DNA of 64,000 bases from Microbacterium sp. SZ1 (GTDB lineage Bacteria > Actinomycetota > Actinomycetes > Actinomycetales > Microbacteriaceae): contig NZ_LPVV01000023.1 in assembly GCF_002362255.1 (NCBI RefSeq), forward strand, positions 1 to 64,000. Direction: 5' to 3'. Under the pieces are notes generated by a model. The model saw only the letters and a list, made by a program, of their open reading frames with translations. It did not search any database and was not told where the DNA came from. Positions within the stretch are counted from its first letter, which is position 1, and the number at the start of each line of letters is the position of its first letter. The translations under genes were made by a program, and so were the position numbers. Below are positions 13,695-21,596 of this stretch, piece by piece.

Positions 13695-14579
13695 ATGGCC
13701 GAGAACACCACCGATCCCCGCAGTGAGCACCGCGAGGAAGGATTCCCCGGGCAGCAGCAGGACCAGCCGGGGCTCACCGAGCACACCCGCCCCGATCCCG
13801 ATCACGGTGAGGACACGTACATCGGACACGGTCGCCTCGCCGGGCGGCGCGCGCTCATCACCGGCGGCGACTCGGGCATCGGCCGCGCCGTCGCGATCGC
13901 CTACGCTCGCGAGGGCGCCGATGTGGCGATCGTGCACATGCCAGAGGAGCAGGAGGATGCCGACGACACCCTCGAGCTCGTGCGAGCGGAGGGTCGCCAG
14001 GGCCTGAGCCTCGCCGGCGACGTGCGCGACGAGGCGTTCGCCACGGAGATCGTCGGCCGGACCAGGAGTGCCCTGGGCGGTCTCGACATCCTCGTCCTCA
14101 ACGCGGCGTACCAGCACGACATCGAGAGCTTCGACAGTCTCAGCACCGATCGCTTGCGGCGGGTGTTCGACACGAACCTCCTCGGGATGCTGTTCACCGC
14201 CCGCGCCGCCTACCCCGACCTCGCACCGGGGTCGAGCATCATCGTGACGGCATCCGTGCAGGCATACGAGCCGTCGCCCGGACTCATCGACTACGCCATG
14301 ACGAAGGCTGCCCAGGTCGCGTTCGTGAAGGCGCTCGCGGAAGAGGCGGGTGAGCGCGGCATCCGCGTCAACGCCGTCGCGCCGGGTCCGATCTGGACGC
14401 CGCTCATCCCCGCGACCGGATGGGACGAGGAGCGTCTCAACACGTTCGGAGACGACACTCCGCTCGGCCGCGCCGGCCAGCCGGCCGAGCTCGCCGGCGC
14501 CTACGTGTACCTCGCGTCGGGCGATGCCTCGTACACCTCGGGAGCAGTGCTCGCCGTGACCGGCGGCAAGCACCTCTGA
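13695..14579 (+). CDS. SDR-family oxidoreductase (YhdG/GsiB-neighbour type)
   Basis: Short-chain dehydrogenase of 294 residues with a 45-residue polar N-terminal extension rich in Glu, Gln and Pro, typical of the stress-associated 'extended N-tail' SDRs. The cofactor motif is ITGGDSGIGRAVA (TGxxxGIG), the structural motif VLNAAYQ replaces NNAG, and the catalytic Y-x-x-x-K is in LIDYAMTKAAQV. PGPIWTPLIPATG and the C-terminal YTSGAVLAVTGG are standard. Substrate unknown. A strong terminator follows. Confidence 0.9.
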   Translation: MAENTTDPRSEHREEGFPGQQQDQPGLTEHTRPDPDHGEDTYIGHGRLAGRRALITGGDSGIGRAVAIAYAREGADVAIVHMPEEQEDADDTLELVRAEGRQGLSLAGDVRDEAFATEIVGRTRSALGGLDILVLNAAYQHDIESFDSLSTDRLRRVFDTNLLGMLFTARAAYPDLAPGSSIIVTASVQAYEPSPGLIDYAMTKAAQVAFVKALAEEAGERGIRVNAVAPGPIWTPLIPATGWDEERLNTFGDDTPLGRAGQPAELAGAYVYLASGDASYTSGAVLAVTGGKHL

Positions 14580-14587
14580 TCCAGACC

Positions 14588-14620
14588 CCCGGGCCACGGC
14601 GGACGGCGCCGTGGCCCGGG
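14588..14620 (+). terminator. Strong hairpin terminator after the SDR gene
   Basis: Perfect 14-bp arms CCCGGGCCACGGCG (14588-14601) and complement (14607-14620) with a 5-nt loop, then TCTCTCTCC. Located 8 nt after the SDR stop codon. Confidence 0.75.
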
Positions 14621-14661
14621 TCTCTCTCCGGCACCCGGGCAGCGAGGGGGCAGCCGCGCCC

Positions 14662-14667
14662 TAGGCT
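14662..14667 (+). promoter_or_regulatory. -10 box, EamA exporter gene
   Basis: TAGGCT; the GTG exactly 6 nt downstream is at 14674, favouring it over the GTG at 14671. Confidence 0.55.
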
Positions 14668-14673
14668 TGTGTG

Positions 14674-15591
14674 GTGCAGCAGTCAGCGTCGTCGTCCCGC
14701 CCGCTGGTCGGCGTCGCCCTCGTCATCGGATCGTGCCTGTCGCTGCCCTTCGGCGCCGCCGTCGCCGCGCAGCTCTTCCCCGTGCTCGGCCCGTGGGGCG
14801 TCACCTCGATGCGCGTCGCGATCGCCGCGCTGCTGCTCGTCGTCATCGTGCGACCGCGACCGCGCCGCTGGACGCGGAGCCAGTGGACGGCCGCCGTCCT
14901 GTTCGGCTTCTCGCTCGCCGCCATGAACGCGTTCTTCTACGCCGCGATCGACCGGATCCCGCTCGGGCCAGCCGTGGCCATCGAGTTCCTCGGCCCGCTC
15001 GTGCTGGCCGCGATCCTCACCCGACGGCTCGCCGATGCCGCCTGGGTCGGGGTCGCCCTGGTCGGCATGGCGCTGCTCGCCGTCGACGGTCTGATCGGCG
15101 CCGAACCGCTCGATCCGCTCGGCGTCCTGTTCGTCCTCGTCGCGGCCGGGTTCTGGATCATGTACATCCGCATGAGCGCCAGGGTGGGGGCCGTGATCCC
15201 CGGCAGCGGCGGACTCGCCATGGGTCTCGTCGTCGCGGCCATCCTGCTCATCCCTGTCGGCGTGCCGGCGGCCGTCACGGTCGCGGGCGACATGCAGCTG
15301 TTGCTGCTGGCCGCGCTCACGGCCGTGCTGTCGTCGGTGATCCCGTACAGCTTCGAGCTCGCGGCGCTGCGCCGGCTGCCGCAGCGGGTGTTCGGTGTGC
15401 TGCTGAGCCTGGAGCCCGCGTTCGCGACGCTCGCCGGCTGGCTCGTCCTGGGGCAGTCGGCGACGCCGTTGCGGATGCTCGCCGTCGCCCTGGTGGTGCT
15501 CGCCAGCGTCGGCACCACCCTGGGCGTGCGACGTCAGCGGCGGCGGGACGAGGGCGGCCCGTTCACCGCACCCATCCCGCTGCCGGACTGA
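14674..15591 (+). CDS. EamA/RhtA-type amino-acid or metabolite exporter
   Basis: Inner-membrane exporter of about 305 residues with ten predicted helices in two EamA repeats. GPLGPAVAIEFLGPLVLA-like and AALRRLPQRVFGVLLSLEPAFATLAGWLVLGQ segments are typical of RhtA-like threonine/homoserine exporters. Of two adjacent GTG codons, the one at 14674 is preferred because a TAGGCT -10 box lies 6 nt before it. The C-terminal arginine-rich tail overlaps the convergent yidC gene by 58 nt. Substrate is inferred from family only. Confidence 0.85.
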   Translation: MQQSASSSRPLVGVALVIGSCLSLPFGAAVAAQLFPVLGPWGVTSMRVAIAALLLVVIVRPRPRRWTRSQWTAAVLFGFSLAAMNAFFYAAIDRIPLGPAVAIEFLGPLVLAAILTRRLADAAWVGVALVGMALLAVDGLIGAEPLDPLGVLFVLVAAGFWIMYIRMSARVGAVIPGSGGLAMGLVVAAILLIPVGVPAAVTVAGDMQLLLLAALTAVLSSVIPYSFELAALRRLPQRVFGVLLSLEPAFATLAGWLVLGQSATPLRMLAVALVVLASVGTTLGVRRQRRRDEGGPFTAPIPLPD

Positions 15592-16349
15592 CCGGCGCTC
15601 GGGGCGGGCAGCGGATAGCGGCGACGGAGCAGCATCCGCTGCACGAGCGTCCACGCCACCGTGACCGTGAGGTAGAGCGCCGCGGCGAGGGGGACGAACG
15701 CCGCGAAGACCGCCGTGAGGTAGTGCAGCGCACCCGCCACGCGCATCATGGCCGGGGAGTTCAGCGGAGACTCCTCCGCGCCCTCGACCGGCGCCGGGCG
15801 GAAGACGCGTCGTGAAACCTCGGCGACCGCGACGATGATCGCGAGCAGCACGCCGAACACGAGGAACGTCTCGGGCGTCGCCGTACCTCTGAAGACCGCC
15901 GACACGAGGCTCGTGCCCAGCGGGGCGCCGAAGAGTTCGTGGCTGAGGAGGTCGTTCGGATGCCCGGCGATCTCGGGCCGAAGGAACAGCGTGTAGATCA
16001 GGCCGACGACGGGCGCCTGCGCGAGCACCGGCAGCATGCCCGCGAACGGCGAGGTGTTCTCGGAGCGGTAGAGCTCCATCATCTCCTTCTGCAGCCGTTC
16101 GGGGTTCTTCTTGTGGCGCTTCTGCAGGTCGCGCAGACGAGGGGCCAGCCGCGCCCTGATCTGCTCGGCCTTGGCCTGCGACACTCCGACCGGGATGAGC
16201 AGGGCGCGGACGAGCAGGGTGACGAGCACCACCGCGAGCGCGGCGGCCGATGCTCCGGCGAAGGGTTCGACGAGGGCGGCGAGGCCGGCCAGAGCGCCGT
16301 AGGCGGCGTCGAGCAGGGCGGCGAGGGGCGGGAAGGCGAAGATGTCCAT
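15534..16349 (-). CDS. yidC: YidC/Oxa1-family membrane insertase (second type)
   Basis: Membrane insertase of 271 residues with five helices and no large extracytoplasmic domain, as in Gram-positive YidC. The helical hairpin between helices 1 and 2 reads QIRARLAPRLRDLQKRHKKNPERLQKEMMELY, and an arginine in LLVRALLIPVG sits in the first core helix where the conserved hydrophilic-groove arginine belongs. FAGMLPVLAQAPVVGLIY is the family signature. It is not next to rpmH/rnpA, so it is probably an additional paralog rather than the essential one. It forms an operon with the DUF6412 gene 63 nt upstream. Confidence 0.9.
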   Translation of the reverse strand: MDIFAFPPLAALLDAAYGALAGLAALVEPFAGASAAALAVVLVTLLVRALLIPVGVSQAKAEQIRARLAPRLRDLQKRHKKNPERLQKEMMELYRSENTSPFAGMLPVLAQAPVVGLIYTLFLRPEIAGHPNDLLSHELFGAPLGTSLVSAVFRGTATPETFLVFGVLLAIIVAVAEVSRRVFRPAPVEGAEESPLNSPAMMRVAGALHYLTAVFAAFVPLAAALYLTVTVAWTLVQRMLLRRRYPLPAPSAGQSGSGMGAVNGPPSSRRR

Positions 16350-16412
16350 GGAAGTCCGTTCGTGTGTCGGGAGGGGTCGGCGGAAGCCGCGAAGTCCCGT
16401 ACAGGAGACGGA

Positions 16413-16685
16413 CTACGCGGCGGCGGCGACTCCCGGCGCACGCGGACGCGGATGCCCCGCGGCATCCGGATCGCTCTGCCCGAGCAGGGTCGACACGTCG
16501 ATGGCCCGCAGCGGGTGCGGGGCGGTGCGCGGCGTCGGCGGGGCGACGCTCAGCGCGACGGCGATCGTGAGGGTGGTGAGCGCGATCACGGCGATCGCGA
16601 GACCGAGCGCAGCGGCGTCGGGCACGGCGATCAGGCCGAGCGCGGACGCGACGAACGACAGCATCTCGCTGAACCACTCGCTCAT
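16413..16685 (-). CDS. DUF6412-like small membrane protein
   Basis: Ninety residues with two hydrophobic helices (about 8-22 and 28-50, LGLAIAVIALTTLTIAVALSV) and a proline-rich cytoplasmic tail containing DVSTLLGQSDPDAAGHPRPRAPG. The ATG at 16685 follows GGGAGG at good distance; longer upstream frames are low-complexity artefacts. Its position just upstream of yidC suggests a helper or substrate of the insertase. Function unknown. Confidence 0.75.
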   Translation of the reverse strand: MSEWFSEMLSFVASALGLIAVPDAAALGLAIAVIALTTLTIAVALSVAPPTPRTAPHPLRAIDVSTLLGQSDPDAAGHPRPRAPGVAAAA

Positions 16686-16762
16686 GCGCGCCTCCCTCAG
16701 GGTGAGCGTAGCATCGGCGATCGGACGGATGCCGGGCGTCGGCCGCCCGTCCGCTGCGGGCG

Positions 16763-16768
16763 TAGCCT
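16763..16768 (+). promoter_or_regulatory. -10 box, nitronate monooxygenase gene
   Basis: TAGCCT, 6 nt before the ATG at 16775; leaderless start. Confidence 0.55.
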
Positions 16769-16774
16769 CGGAGC

Positions 16775-17821
16775 ATGAGTGATCTGCGCGCCCTGTTCGG
16801 GATCCAGCATCCGATCGTCCTCGGTCCGTTCGGCGGACTCTCCTCGGTGGCGCTGACCGCCGCGGTGAGCGAGGCCGGCGGTCTCGGCGGGTTCGGGCTC
16901 TACGGCTACGACGGCGACCGGATCCGTGAGACGGTGGCGCAGCTGCGCGCGGCGACGGCACGCCCGTTCGCGGTGAACATCTGGCTGCCTACGGGAGACG
17001 AGGCCCTGCCGAACCCGCAGCACACGGTCTTCGCGCAGGCGCTGCAGCCGTTCTTCGAGGCCGTGGGACTCGACGTTCCCGGCCGACCTGACCGCTACCT
17101 GCCCCCGCTCGACGAGCAGCTCGAAGCGATCTGGGAGACGGCGCCGCCCGTGCTCAGCGTCGTGTTCGGGGTGCCGTCTGGCGAGATGATCGACGAGGCG
17201 CGACGCCGCGGCATCCGCGTCGTCGGCACCGCGACGACGGTCGCCGAGGCGCTCGCGCTCGCGGACGCGGGGGTGGATGCCGTCGTCGCCACGGGCCTCG
17301 AGGCCGGAGGCCACCGGGTGTCGTTCCTGAAGCCCGCCGAGGAGTCGCTGGTCGGCACGTTCGCGCTCGTGCCGCAGGTCGTCGACGCGGTGGACGTGCC
17401 CGTGATCGCGGCGGGCGGCATCGCCGACCGTCGAGGCGTCGCCGCGGCTTTCGCCCTCGGCGCCGCGGGCGTCCAGGTCGGCACGGCGTTCCTCGCCACG
17501 GCGGAATCCGCCACGACCGAGATGCACCGCGACGCGATCCGCCGCGCCGCAGCCGACGGGACCGTGCTCACGCGGGCGATGAGCGGCCGCCTCGCGCGCG
17601 GGGCACGCAACCGGGCTGTGCGAGCGATCGAGGCGAGTGGCACGATCGCGCCGTTCCCCATGCAGAACTGGCTGACGGGGAAGTTCCGCGCGGCGGCCGT
17701 CGAACAGGGGCTGGGAGAACTCCAGTCCCTGTGGATGGGGCAGGCCGCGTCGCTCGCCCGTGCGCGCACCGCGTCAGAGGCCTTCGCGGAGCTTCTCGCC
17801 GGGGTCGCGGAGCAGACCTGA
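16775..17821 (+). CDS. Nitronate monooxygenase (NMO/2-nitropropane dioxygenase family)
   Basis: FMN-dependent TIM-barrel enzyme of 348 residues that oxidises alkyl nitronates such as propionate-3-nitronate. Family landmarks are the N-terminal HPIVLGPFGGLSSVALTAAVSEAGGLGGFG, FAVNIWLP, VSVVFGVPSG, GTATTVAEALALADAGVDAVVATGLEAGGHR (catalytic His within EAGGHR) and AAGGIADRRGVAAAFALGAAGVQVGTAFL for phosphate binding. The C-terminal GRLARGARNRAVRAIE also matches. Leaderless start. Confidence 0.92.
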   Translation: MSDLRALFGIQHPIVLGPFGGLSSVALTAAVSEAGGLGGFGLYGYDGDRIRETVAQLRAATARPFAVNIWLPTGDEALPNPQHTVFAQALQPFFEAVGLDVPGRPDRYLPPLDEQLEAIWETAPPVLSVVFGVPSGEMIDEARRRGIRVVGTATTVAEALALADAGVDAVVATGLEAGGHRVSFLKPAEESLVGTFALVPQVVDAVDVPVIAAGGIADRRGVAAAFALGAAGVQVGTAFLATAESATTEMHRDAIRRAAADGTVLTRAMSGRLARGARNRAVRAIEASGTIAPFPMQNWLTGKFRAAAVEQGLGELQSLWMGQAASLARARTASEAFAELLAGVAEQT

Positions 17822-17829
17822 GGTGATGC

Positions 17830-17851
17830 TGGCTAGGTATCTGGCTAGAAT
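17830..17851 (+). promoter_or_regulatory. Toxin-antitoxin promoter with direct repeats
   Basis: Two TGGCTAG repeats (17830-17836, 17842-17848) spaced 12 bp and a -10 box TAGAAT (17846-17851) placed 6 nt before the antitoxin ATG. The repeat overlapping the -10 suits autorepression by the antitoxin-toxin complex (inference). Confidence 0.5.
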
Positions 17852-17857
17852 GGGCAT

Positions 17858-18115
17858 ATGTCGACCCACAACGTTCTGGACGCCAGGAACAACCTGTCGC
17901 GGCTGATCGCGGAATCGGAGAGCGGGGAAGACGTCGTCATCACCCGACGGGGGACTCCCGTGGCCCGCATCGTGCCGGTCGGTCCTGTCGACGTCGTTCA
18001 GAGCGGACGACTGCTCGTGGAGTGGATCGACTCCGCGCCCCTCCCGCCCCGGCTCTCGCGCCTCTCCCGAGACATCGACTCGCAGATCGCCGAAAGCCGG
18101 GACGCCTGGGAATGA
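17858..18115 (+). CDS. Phd/YefM-type antitoxin
   Basis: Eighty-five residues. The N-terminus NVLDARNNLSRLIAESESGEDVVITRRGTPVARIVP is the canonical Phd/YefM DNA-binding fold; the C-terminal third, with acidic residues, should wrap the toxin. It overlaps the PIN gene by 4 nt, the standard antitoxin-first order. Leaderless start from TAGAAT. Confidence 0.92.
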   Translation: MSTHNVLDARNNLSRLIAESESGEDVVITRRGTPVARIVPVGPVDVVQSGRLLVEWIDSAPLPPRLSRLSRDIDSQIAESRDAWE

Positions 18116-18516
18116 TCTACCTCGACTCCTGCATCCTGATCTACGCGCTCGAGGACGCGGGGCCCCGCGGCGACGGCGTCCGTCGCCTGCTCGGAGACAC
18201 CGAGGAGATCGTGGCGTCGAGTCCGCTCGCGCTGCAGGAGTGCCTCGTCCTGCCCATTCGAGAGCGGAACCTCGAGGTGCGCGACCGGTACCTGGCACTC
18301 TTCGACCATCTCCAGAGCATCCCGCTCGACGAGGCGGTCTTCGTTCGTGCGGCGGAGCTCCGGGCGGACTTCGGCATCAAGACCCCGGACGCCCTGCATC
18401 TCGCCGCGGCGCAGGTGGCGGGATGCACCGAGCTCTGGACCAACGACCGGAGACTGCTCGCGGCGTCGCGTGGCCTCGCGATCGATGTGGTCGACCGTGC
18501 CGCCGAGTCTCCGTGA
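18112..18516 (+). CDS. VapC-type PIN-domain ribonuclease toxin
   Basis: Magnesium-dependent RNase toxin of 134 residues. Acidic active-site residues are visible in order: D5 of MIYLDSCILIYALE, the glutamate of LALQECLVLPIR, the aspartate of GIKTPDALHLAAA and WTNDRRL near the end. ATG overlaps the antitoxin stop. VapC enzymes cut tRNA or rRNA when released; the target here is unknown. Confidence 0.93.
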   Translation: MIYLDSCILIYALEDAGPRGDGVRRLLGDTEEIVASSPLALQECLVLPIRERNLEVRDRYLALFDHLQSIPLDEAVFVRAAELRADFGIKTPDALHLAAAQVAGCTELWTNDRRLLAASRGLAIDVVDRAAESP

Positions 18517-18529
18517 CAGCGCCTGACCG

Positions 18530-19381
18530 CTAGAGGATGACGGTGGAGCGGCCGTGCACGATCACGCGGTCCTCCGCGTGCCACTGCACGGCCCTGGCGA
18601 GCACCAGGCGCTCGACGTCGGCGCCGCGACGCTGCAGCTCGGCCGCGGACTCGGAGTGCGTGACGCGCGTGACGTCCTGCTCGATGATCGGCCCCTCGTC
18701 GAGGTCGGCCGTGGCGTAGTGCGCGGTGGCGCCGATGAGCTTGACGCCGCGCTCCTTGGCTCGCGCGTACGGGTTGGCGCCGATGAAGGCGGGCAGGAAG
18801 GAGTGGTGGATGTTGATCACCGGCGCCTCGAGCCGCTCGATGAAGTCGTCGGTGAGGATCTGCATGTAGCGGGCGAGGACCACGAGGTCGACGTTGCCGC
18901 GCAGCAGCTCCAGCTGACGCTCCTCCATGACCTGCTTGTCGCCGGACGGGATGTGCACGAACGGCACCCCGAACGAGCGCACGGCCTCGGCGAGATCGGG
19001 GTGGTTCGACACGACCATGGTGATGTCGATGTCGAGCTGGCCGCGTTGCGTGCGCCACAGCAGCTCCATGAGGCAGTGATCGTACTTCGAGACGAAGATC
19101 GCGACGCGCTTGCGACGGGCGGTGTCGTGCAGCGACCACTCCATGCCGAAGCGCTCGGCGACCTCGGCGAGATCTGCTTCGAGGGCTGTGCGCGCAGCGG
19201 AGAGGCCCGGCAGGTGGATCACGGTGCGCTGGAAGAAGCGTCCGCCCTCGGAGTCGGTGGAGTGCTGGTCGAGCGAGATGATGTTCGCGCCGTGCCGGGA
19301 GAGCACACCGGCGACGGCGGCGACGATGCCGGGCTGGTCGTCGCAGGCGATGAGCAGGCGGGCGGTGTCGGGCTGGGGCAT
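18530..19381 (-). CDS. purU: Formyltetrahydrofolate deformylase
   Basis: Cytosolic hydrolase of 283 residues that converts 10-formyl-THF to THF and formate, balancing one-carbon pools and feeding purine synthesis. An N-terminal ACT-like domain (about 8-90, LIACDDQPGIVAAVAGVLSRHGANI) precedes a formyltransferase domain with INIHHSFLPAFIGANPY, where the N-x-H-x-S motif is catalytic, and LIGATAHYATADLDEGPII with the catalytic aspartate. Length and order match the family. Ends convergently, 13 nt from the PIN toxin gene. Confidence 0.96.
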   Translation of the reverse strand: MPQPDTARLLIACDDQPGIVAAVAGVLSRHGANIISLDQHSTDSEGGRFFQRTVIHLPGLSAARTALEADLAEVAERFGMEWSLHDTARRKRVAIFVSKYDHCLMELLWRTQRGQLDIDITMVVSNHPDLAEAVRSFGVPFVHIPSGDKQVMEERQLELLRGNVDLVVLARYMQILTDDFIERLEAPVINIHHSFLPAFIGANPYARAKERGVKLIGATAHYATADLDEGPIIEQDVTRVTHSESAAELQRRGADVERLVLARAVQWHAEDRVIVHGRSTVIL

Positions 19382-19445
19382 GGGGACTCCTCGGGGTGTG
19401 CATCGATTCTGCCGTGCCTGCGGGCCCCCGAGCGAATCGCGGCCC

Positions 19446-19451
19446 TACCCT
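19446..19451 (+). promoter_or_regulatory. -10 box, hypothetical gene at 19458
   Basis: TACCCT, 6 nt before the ATG. Confidence 0.5.
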
Positions 19452-19457
19452 GGAGGG

Positions 19458-19934
19458 ATGGACGAGGTCGCGTCGCCCGCATCGCAGCTGCTCGCCGAGG
19501 CGCGAGCCGCGCTCGCCGGCGCGCCGCGCGAGGGCCTGGGCGAGGAGCGCGTCTCGCGGTGGCGCGGTCGGCGCATCGTGCGCATCGGCGACGCCTGGCA
19601 CCTGGGCGTGCTGCTGCTCACCGACACGCACGCGCTCGCGACAGCGGAGGTGCTGCGCGCCGCCGACCCCGGACGCCGCGGCTACACGGCAGAGTCGGCT
19701 CGCGAGCGCGCCGAGCGACGCGCCGAGGCGCTCCGCGGCGGATTCGCCGAGGGCGAGGTCGCCCATGTGGGATGGACGGTGATCGACGTGGACGCCGTGG
19801 ATGCCGGCGGGACGTCAGGTCCGCTCGCCCTGGTCGACGGAGTGCCGTCGGTGCACTGGAGCACGGCCGGTGGCTGGATGCCGCTGGCGGCGTATCTGCG
19901 CGAGCGCATCGAGCTCCTGAACCCGGGTCGTTGA
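19458..19934 (+). CDS. Conserved hypothetical protein
   Basis: Soluble protein of 158 residues with no recognised domain. It has an alanine-rich helical N-terminus, then strands around RWRGRRIVRIGDAWHLGVLLLTD and HVGWTVIDVDAVD, and ends DGVPSVHWSTAGGWMPLAAYLRERIELL. The start is chosen because TACCCT lies 6 nt before the ATG; upstream in-frame sequence is antisense to purU. Its stop codon lies inside a dispersed repeat half-element. Function unknown. Confidence 0.75.
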   Translation: MDEVASPASQLLAEARAALAGAPREGLGEERVSRWRGRRIVRIGDAWHLGVLLLTDTHALATAEVLRAADPGRRGYTAESARERAERRAEALRGGFAEGEVAHVGWTVIDVDAVDAGGTSGPLALVDGVPSVHWSTAGGWMPLAAYLRERIELLNPGR

Positions 19935-19965
19935 GCGAGGAGCACAGCGACGCGACGAAACGCGT
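19928..19965 (+). repeat. Half-copy of the TCGTTGAGCGAG dispersed repeat
   Basis: TCGTTGAGCGAGGAGC...GACGAAACGCGT closely matches the reverse complement of the right arm of the element at 4978-5053. It begins within the stop codon region of the upstream gene and ends exactly at the stop of the convergent amidotransferase gene. Confidence 0.7.
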
Positions 19966-20685
19966 TCAGTTCGCGAAGGTCTCCGCGAAGCGGCGGAGCA
20001 GGGCCGCGCCCTCGGTGACCGACGCCGAAAGCACCTGTCCCTGCACGAGGTCGAACTCCTCGGGGTCGAAGTACCCGGTCGTGCGGTAGAACGTCATCCG
20101 GTCGGCGAAGTCGCGTGGAGTGGGCTCGGGGTGGAACTGCGCCGTGTACAGGTGCGTCCCCACCCGGTAGGCCTGCACCGGGCACGCGTCGTTCGTGGCC
20201 AGCAGCACGGCGCCGGAGGGCAGCGCGACCGCGCTCTCCTTGTGCGCCGTGAACACCGTGAGCGCCGGAGCGCTGGGGCCGAACACCGGATCGGAGTCGC
20301 CCGCGACGGTCGTGCGGATCACGGTCGCGCTCGCCGCTTCGGGCGTGGAGGTCGTGACCTCGCCGCCGAGCATCCGGGTCACGACGCCGATGCTGAAGCA
20401 CGTGAAGAACGCGGCGACACTTCCGTCGATCGCCTGTCGCGCGAGGGTTTCGAGGTCGGCCTCGACCCGCCGCTGCTCGGGCGACTTGCTCTCGTCGGTC
20501 ACGTTGAAGGGGGAACCGCCGACGACGACGCCGCGATACCGGCTCAGATCGACGGTGTCGAGGCGATCCGTGAGGAGGTCGAGGCGGTCGACCACGTCGA
20601 CGCCGAGCGCCCGCCGGAACGAGGCGTGCTCGGCATCCGCTGCCCCCAGCTCGGGGCGCACGCAGACGTAGAGAAGCGAGACCAC
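19966..20685 (-). CDS. Class I glutamine amidotransferase-like protein
   Basis: Protein of 239 residues with a class I GATase fold. The nucleophile cysteine is in AAFFTCFSIGVV, after the oxyanion segment YRGVVVGGSPFNV; the H-x-E pair is in YTAQFHPEPTP. Such GMP-synthase-like proteins hydrolyse glutamine or gamma-glutamyl compounds; the acceptor partner is unknown. Of tandem GTG codons at 20688 and 20685, the second sits exactly 6 nt after TAGACT and is preferred. Confidence 0.88.
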   Translation of the reverse strand: MVSLLYVCVRPELGAADAEHASFRRALGVDVVDRLDLLTDRLDTVDLSRYRGVVVGGSPFNVTDESKSPEQRRVEADLETLARQAIDGSVAAFFTCFSIGVVTRMLGGEVTTSTPEAASATVIRTTVAGDSDPVFGPSAPALTVFTAHKESAVALPSGAVLLATNDACPVQAYRVGTHLYTAQFHPEPTPRDFADRMTFYRTTGYFDPEEFDLVQGQVLSASVTEGAALLRRFAETFAN

Positions 20686-20729
20686 CACGAGAGTCTAACG
20701 AGCGGTGAGGGCGCGGCCCGACGCGGCCG

Positions 20730-21470
20730 TCACCGCGAGGAGTTCGCGGTACGACCCCGCACGATGCCGACGAACGCGTCGACGTCGTCGGTGGTGCGGT
20801 CGCGCAGCCACGAGAGCGCGACGGTCGAGGTCGGGCCGTCGACGAGCGGTCGATGGTCGACGTCCTTGCGATGGTGCAGGCGCGCGAGCGACATCGGCAC
20901 GATCGCGATGCCCGTTCCCGTCGCGACGGTGGTGATCGCGTCGCCGGTCGTCATCGCCGAGAAGCGCGGCGCGACGGCGCCCGGCACGTCGAGCGGCCCG
21001 AGGACGTCGTCGGAGAGCGGGATGACGACCTCGCCCGCCAGGTCGGCGAGCGTCAGCTCGTCGGCGGCCTGCAGGTGCGAGTCGACCGCCGCGACCACCA
21101 CGGGCGTCTCCTCGTAGAGGGGGATGACGTGCAGGGCGTCATCGGCGAGAGGCAGTCGCACGATCGCGGCATCCAGGGTCTCGAGGGCCGCACGCTGAGC
21201 GGCGACCTCGATCGGCACGAGCTCGAGCGGCACGTGCGGCATCCGCTGCTTCCAGGCGTCGATCCACTTGCCGGGGGTGGCCCCGGGCACCGCGCCGAGA
21301 CGGAAGAACCGCGGCTCCTCCGGTGCGGCGGGCGGCGCGTCGAACACGACGCTCTCGGTCTTGCGCCGCGGCTTCGGCGGCGGGAAGCGCTGTGCGGGGG
21401 CGGCCTTGTTCCGCCGCGCGGGCACGCCCTTGCCGGAGCCGCGCGAGGGTCGTCGTCCCTGGTTCGCCAT
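20730..21470 (-). CDS. LysR-type effector-binding domain without HTH
   Basis: Protein of 246 residues. From about residue 50 it follows the LysR co-inducer-binding fold: FRLGAVPGATPGKWIDAWKQRMP, VPLELVPIEVAAQRAALETLDAAIVRLPL, EETPVVVAAVDSH, and GDAITTVATGTGIAIVPMSLARL. The DNA-binding helix-turn-helix is missing; in its place is a highly basic, proline-rich tail (MANQGRRPSRGSGKGVPARR...). It may bind a metabolite as a stand-alone sensor or bind nucleic acid nonspecifically. The start at 21470 is the last ATG before the basic tail; longer starts run into a repeat. Confidence 0.8.
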   Translation of the reverse strand: MANQGRRPSRGSGKGVPARRNKAAPAQRFPPPKPRRKTESVVFDAPPAAPEEPRFFRLGAVPGATPGKWIDAWKQRMPHVPLELVPIEVAAQRAALETLDAAIVRLPLADDALHVIPLYEETPVVVAAVDSHLQAADELTLADLAGEVVIPLSDDVLGPLDVPGAVAPRFSAMTTGDAITTVATGTGIAIVPMSLARLHHRKDVDHRPLVDGPTSTVALSWLRDRTTDDVDAFVGIVRGRTANSSR

Positions 21471-21510
21471 GCGTTCCAGAGTACTCGCGCCGCGCTCGGC
21501 GACGCGGCGG

Positions 21511-21590
21511 CGAGTTCTGCGGTACGCAGCGACCTCTGCGGCCACGCGCGAGCGGTGAGGCCGCGAGAGTTCGCCAACGCCGCAGAAGTT
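21511..21590. repeat. Palindromic dispersed repeat, TTCTGCGG family, copy 1
   Basis: Outer arms TTCTGCGG (21515-21522) and CCGCAGAA (21580-21587) pair perfectly; inner arms CTCTGCGGCC and GGCCGCGAGAG pair with one bulge. The left half is similar in order and sequence to the element at 38197-38279. It lies between the 5' end of the LysR-like gene and the 3' end of the next minus-strand gene. Confidence 0.6.
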
Positions 21591-21596
21591 GACCGC

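Noticed and set aside
14683..16776. 697-codon minus-strand open frame
   Set aside because: It is arginine-rich and antisense to the EamA gene, and runs out of frame through yidC and the DUF6412 gene; a high-G+C shadow frame.
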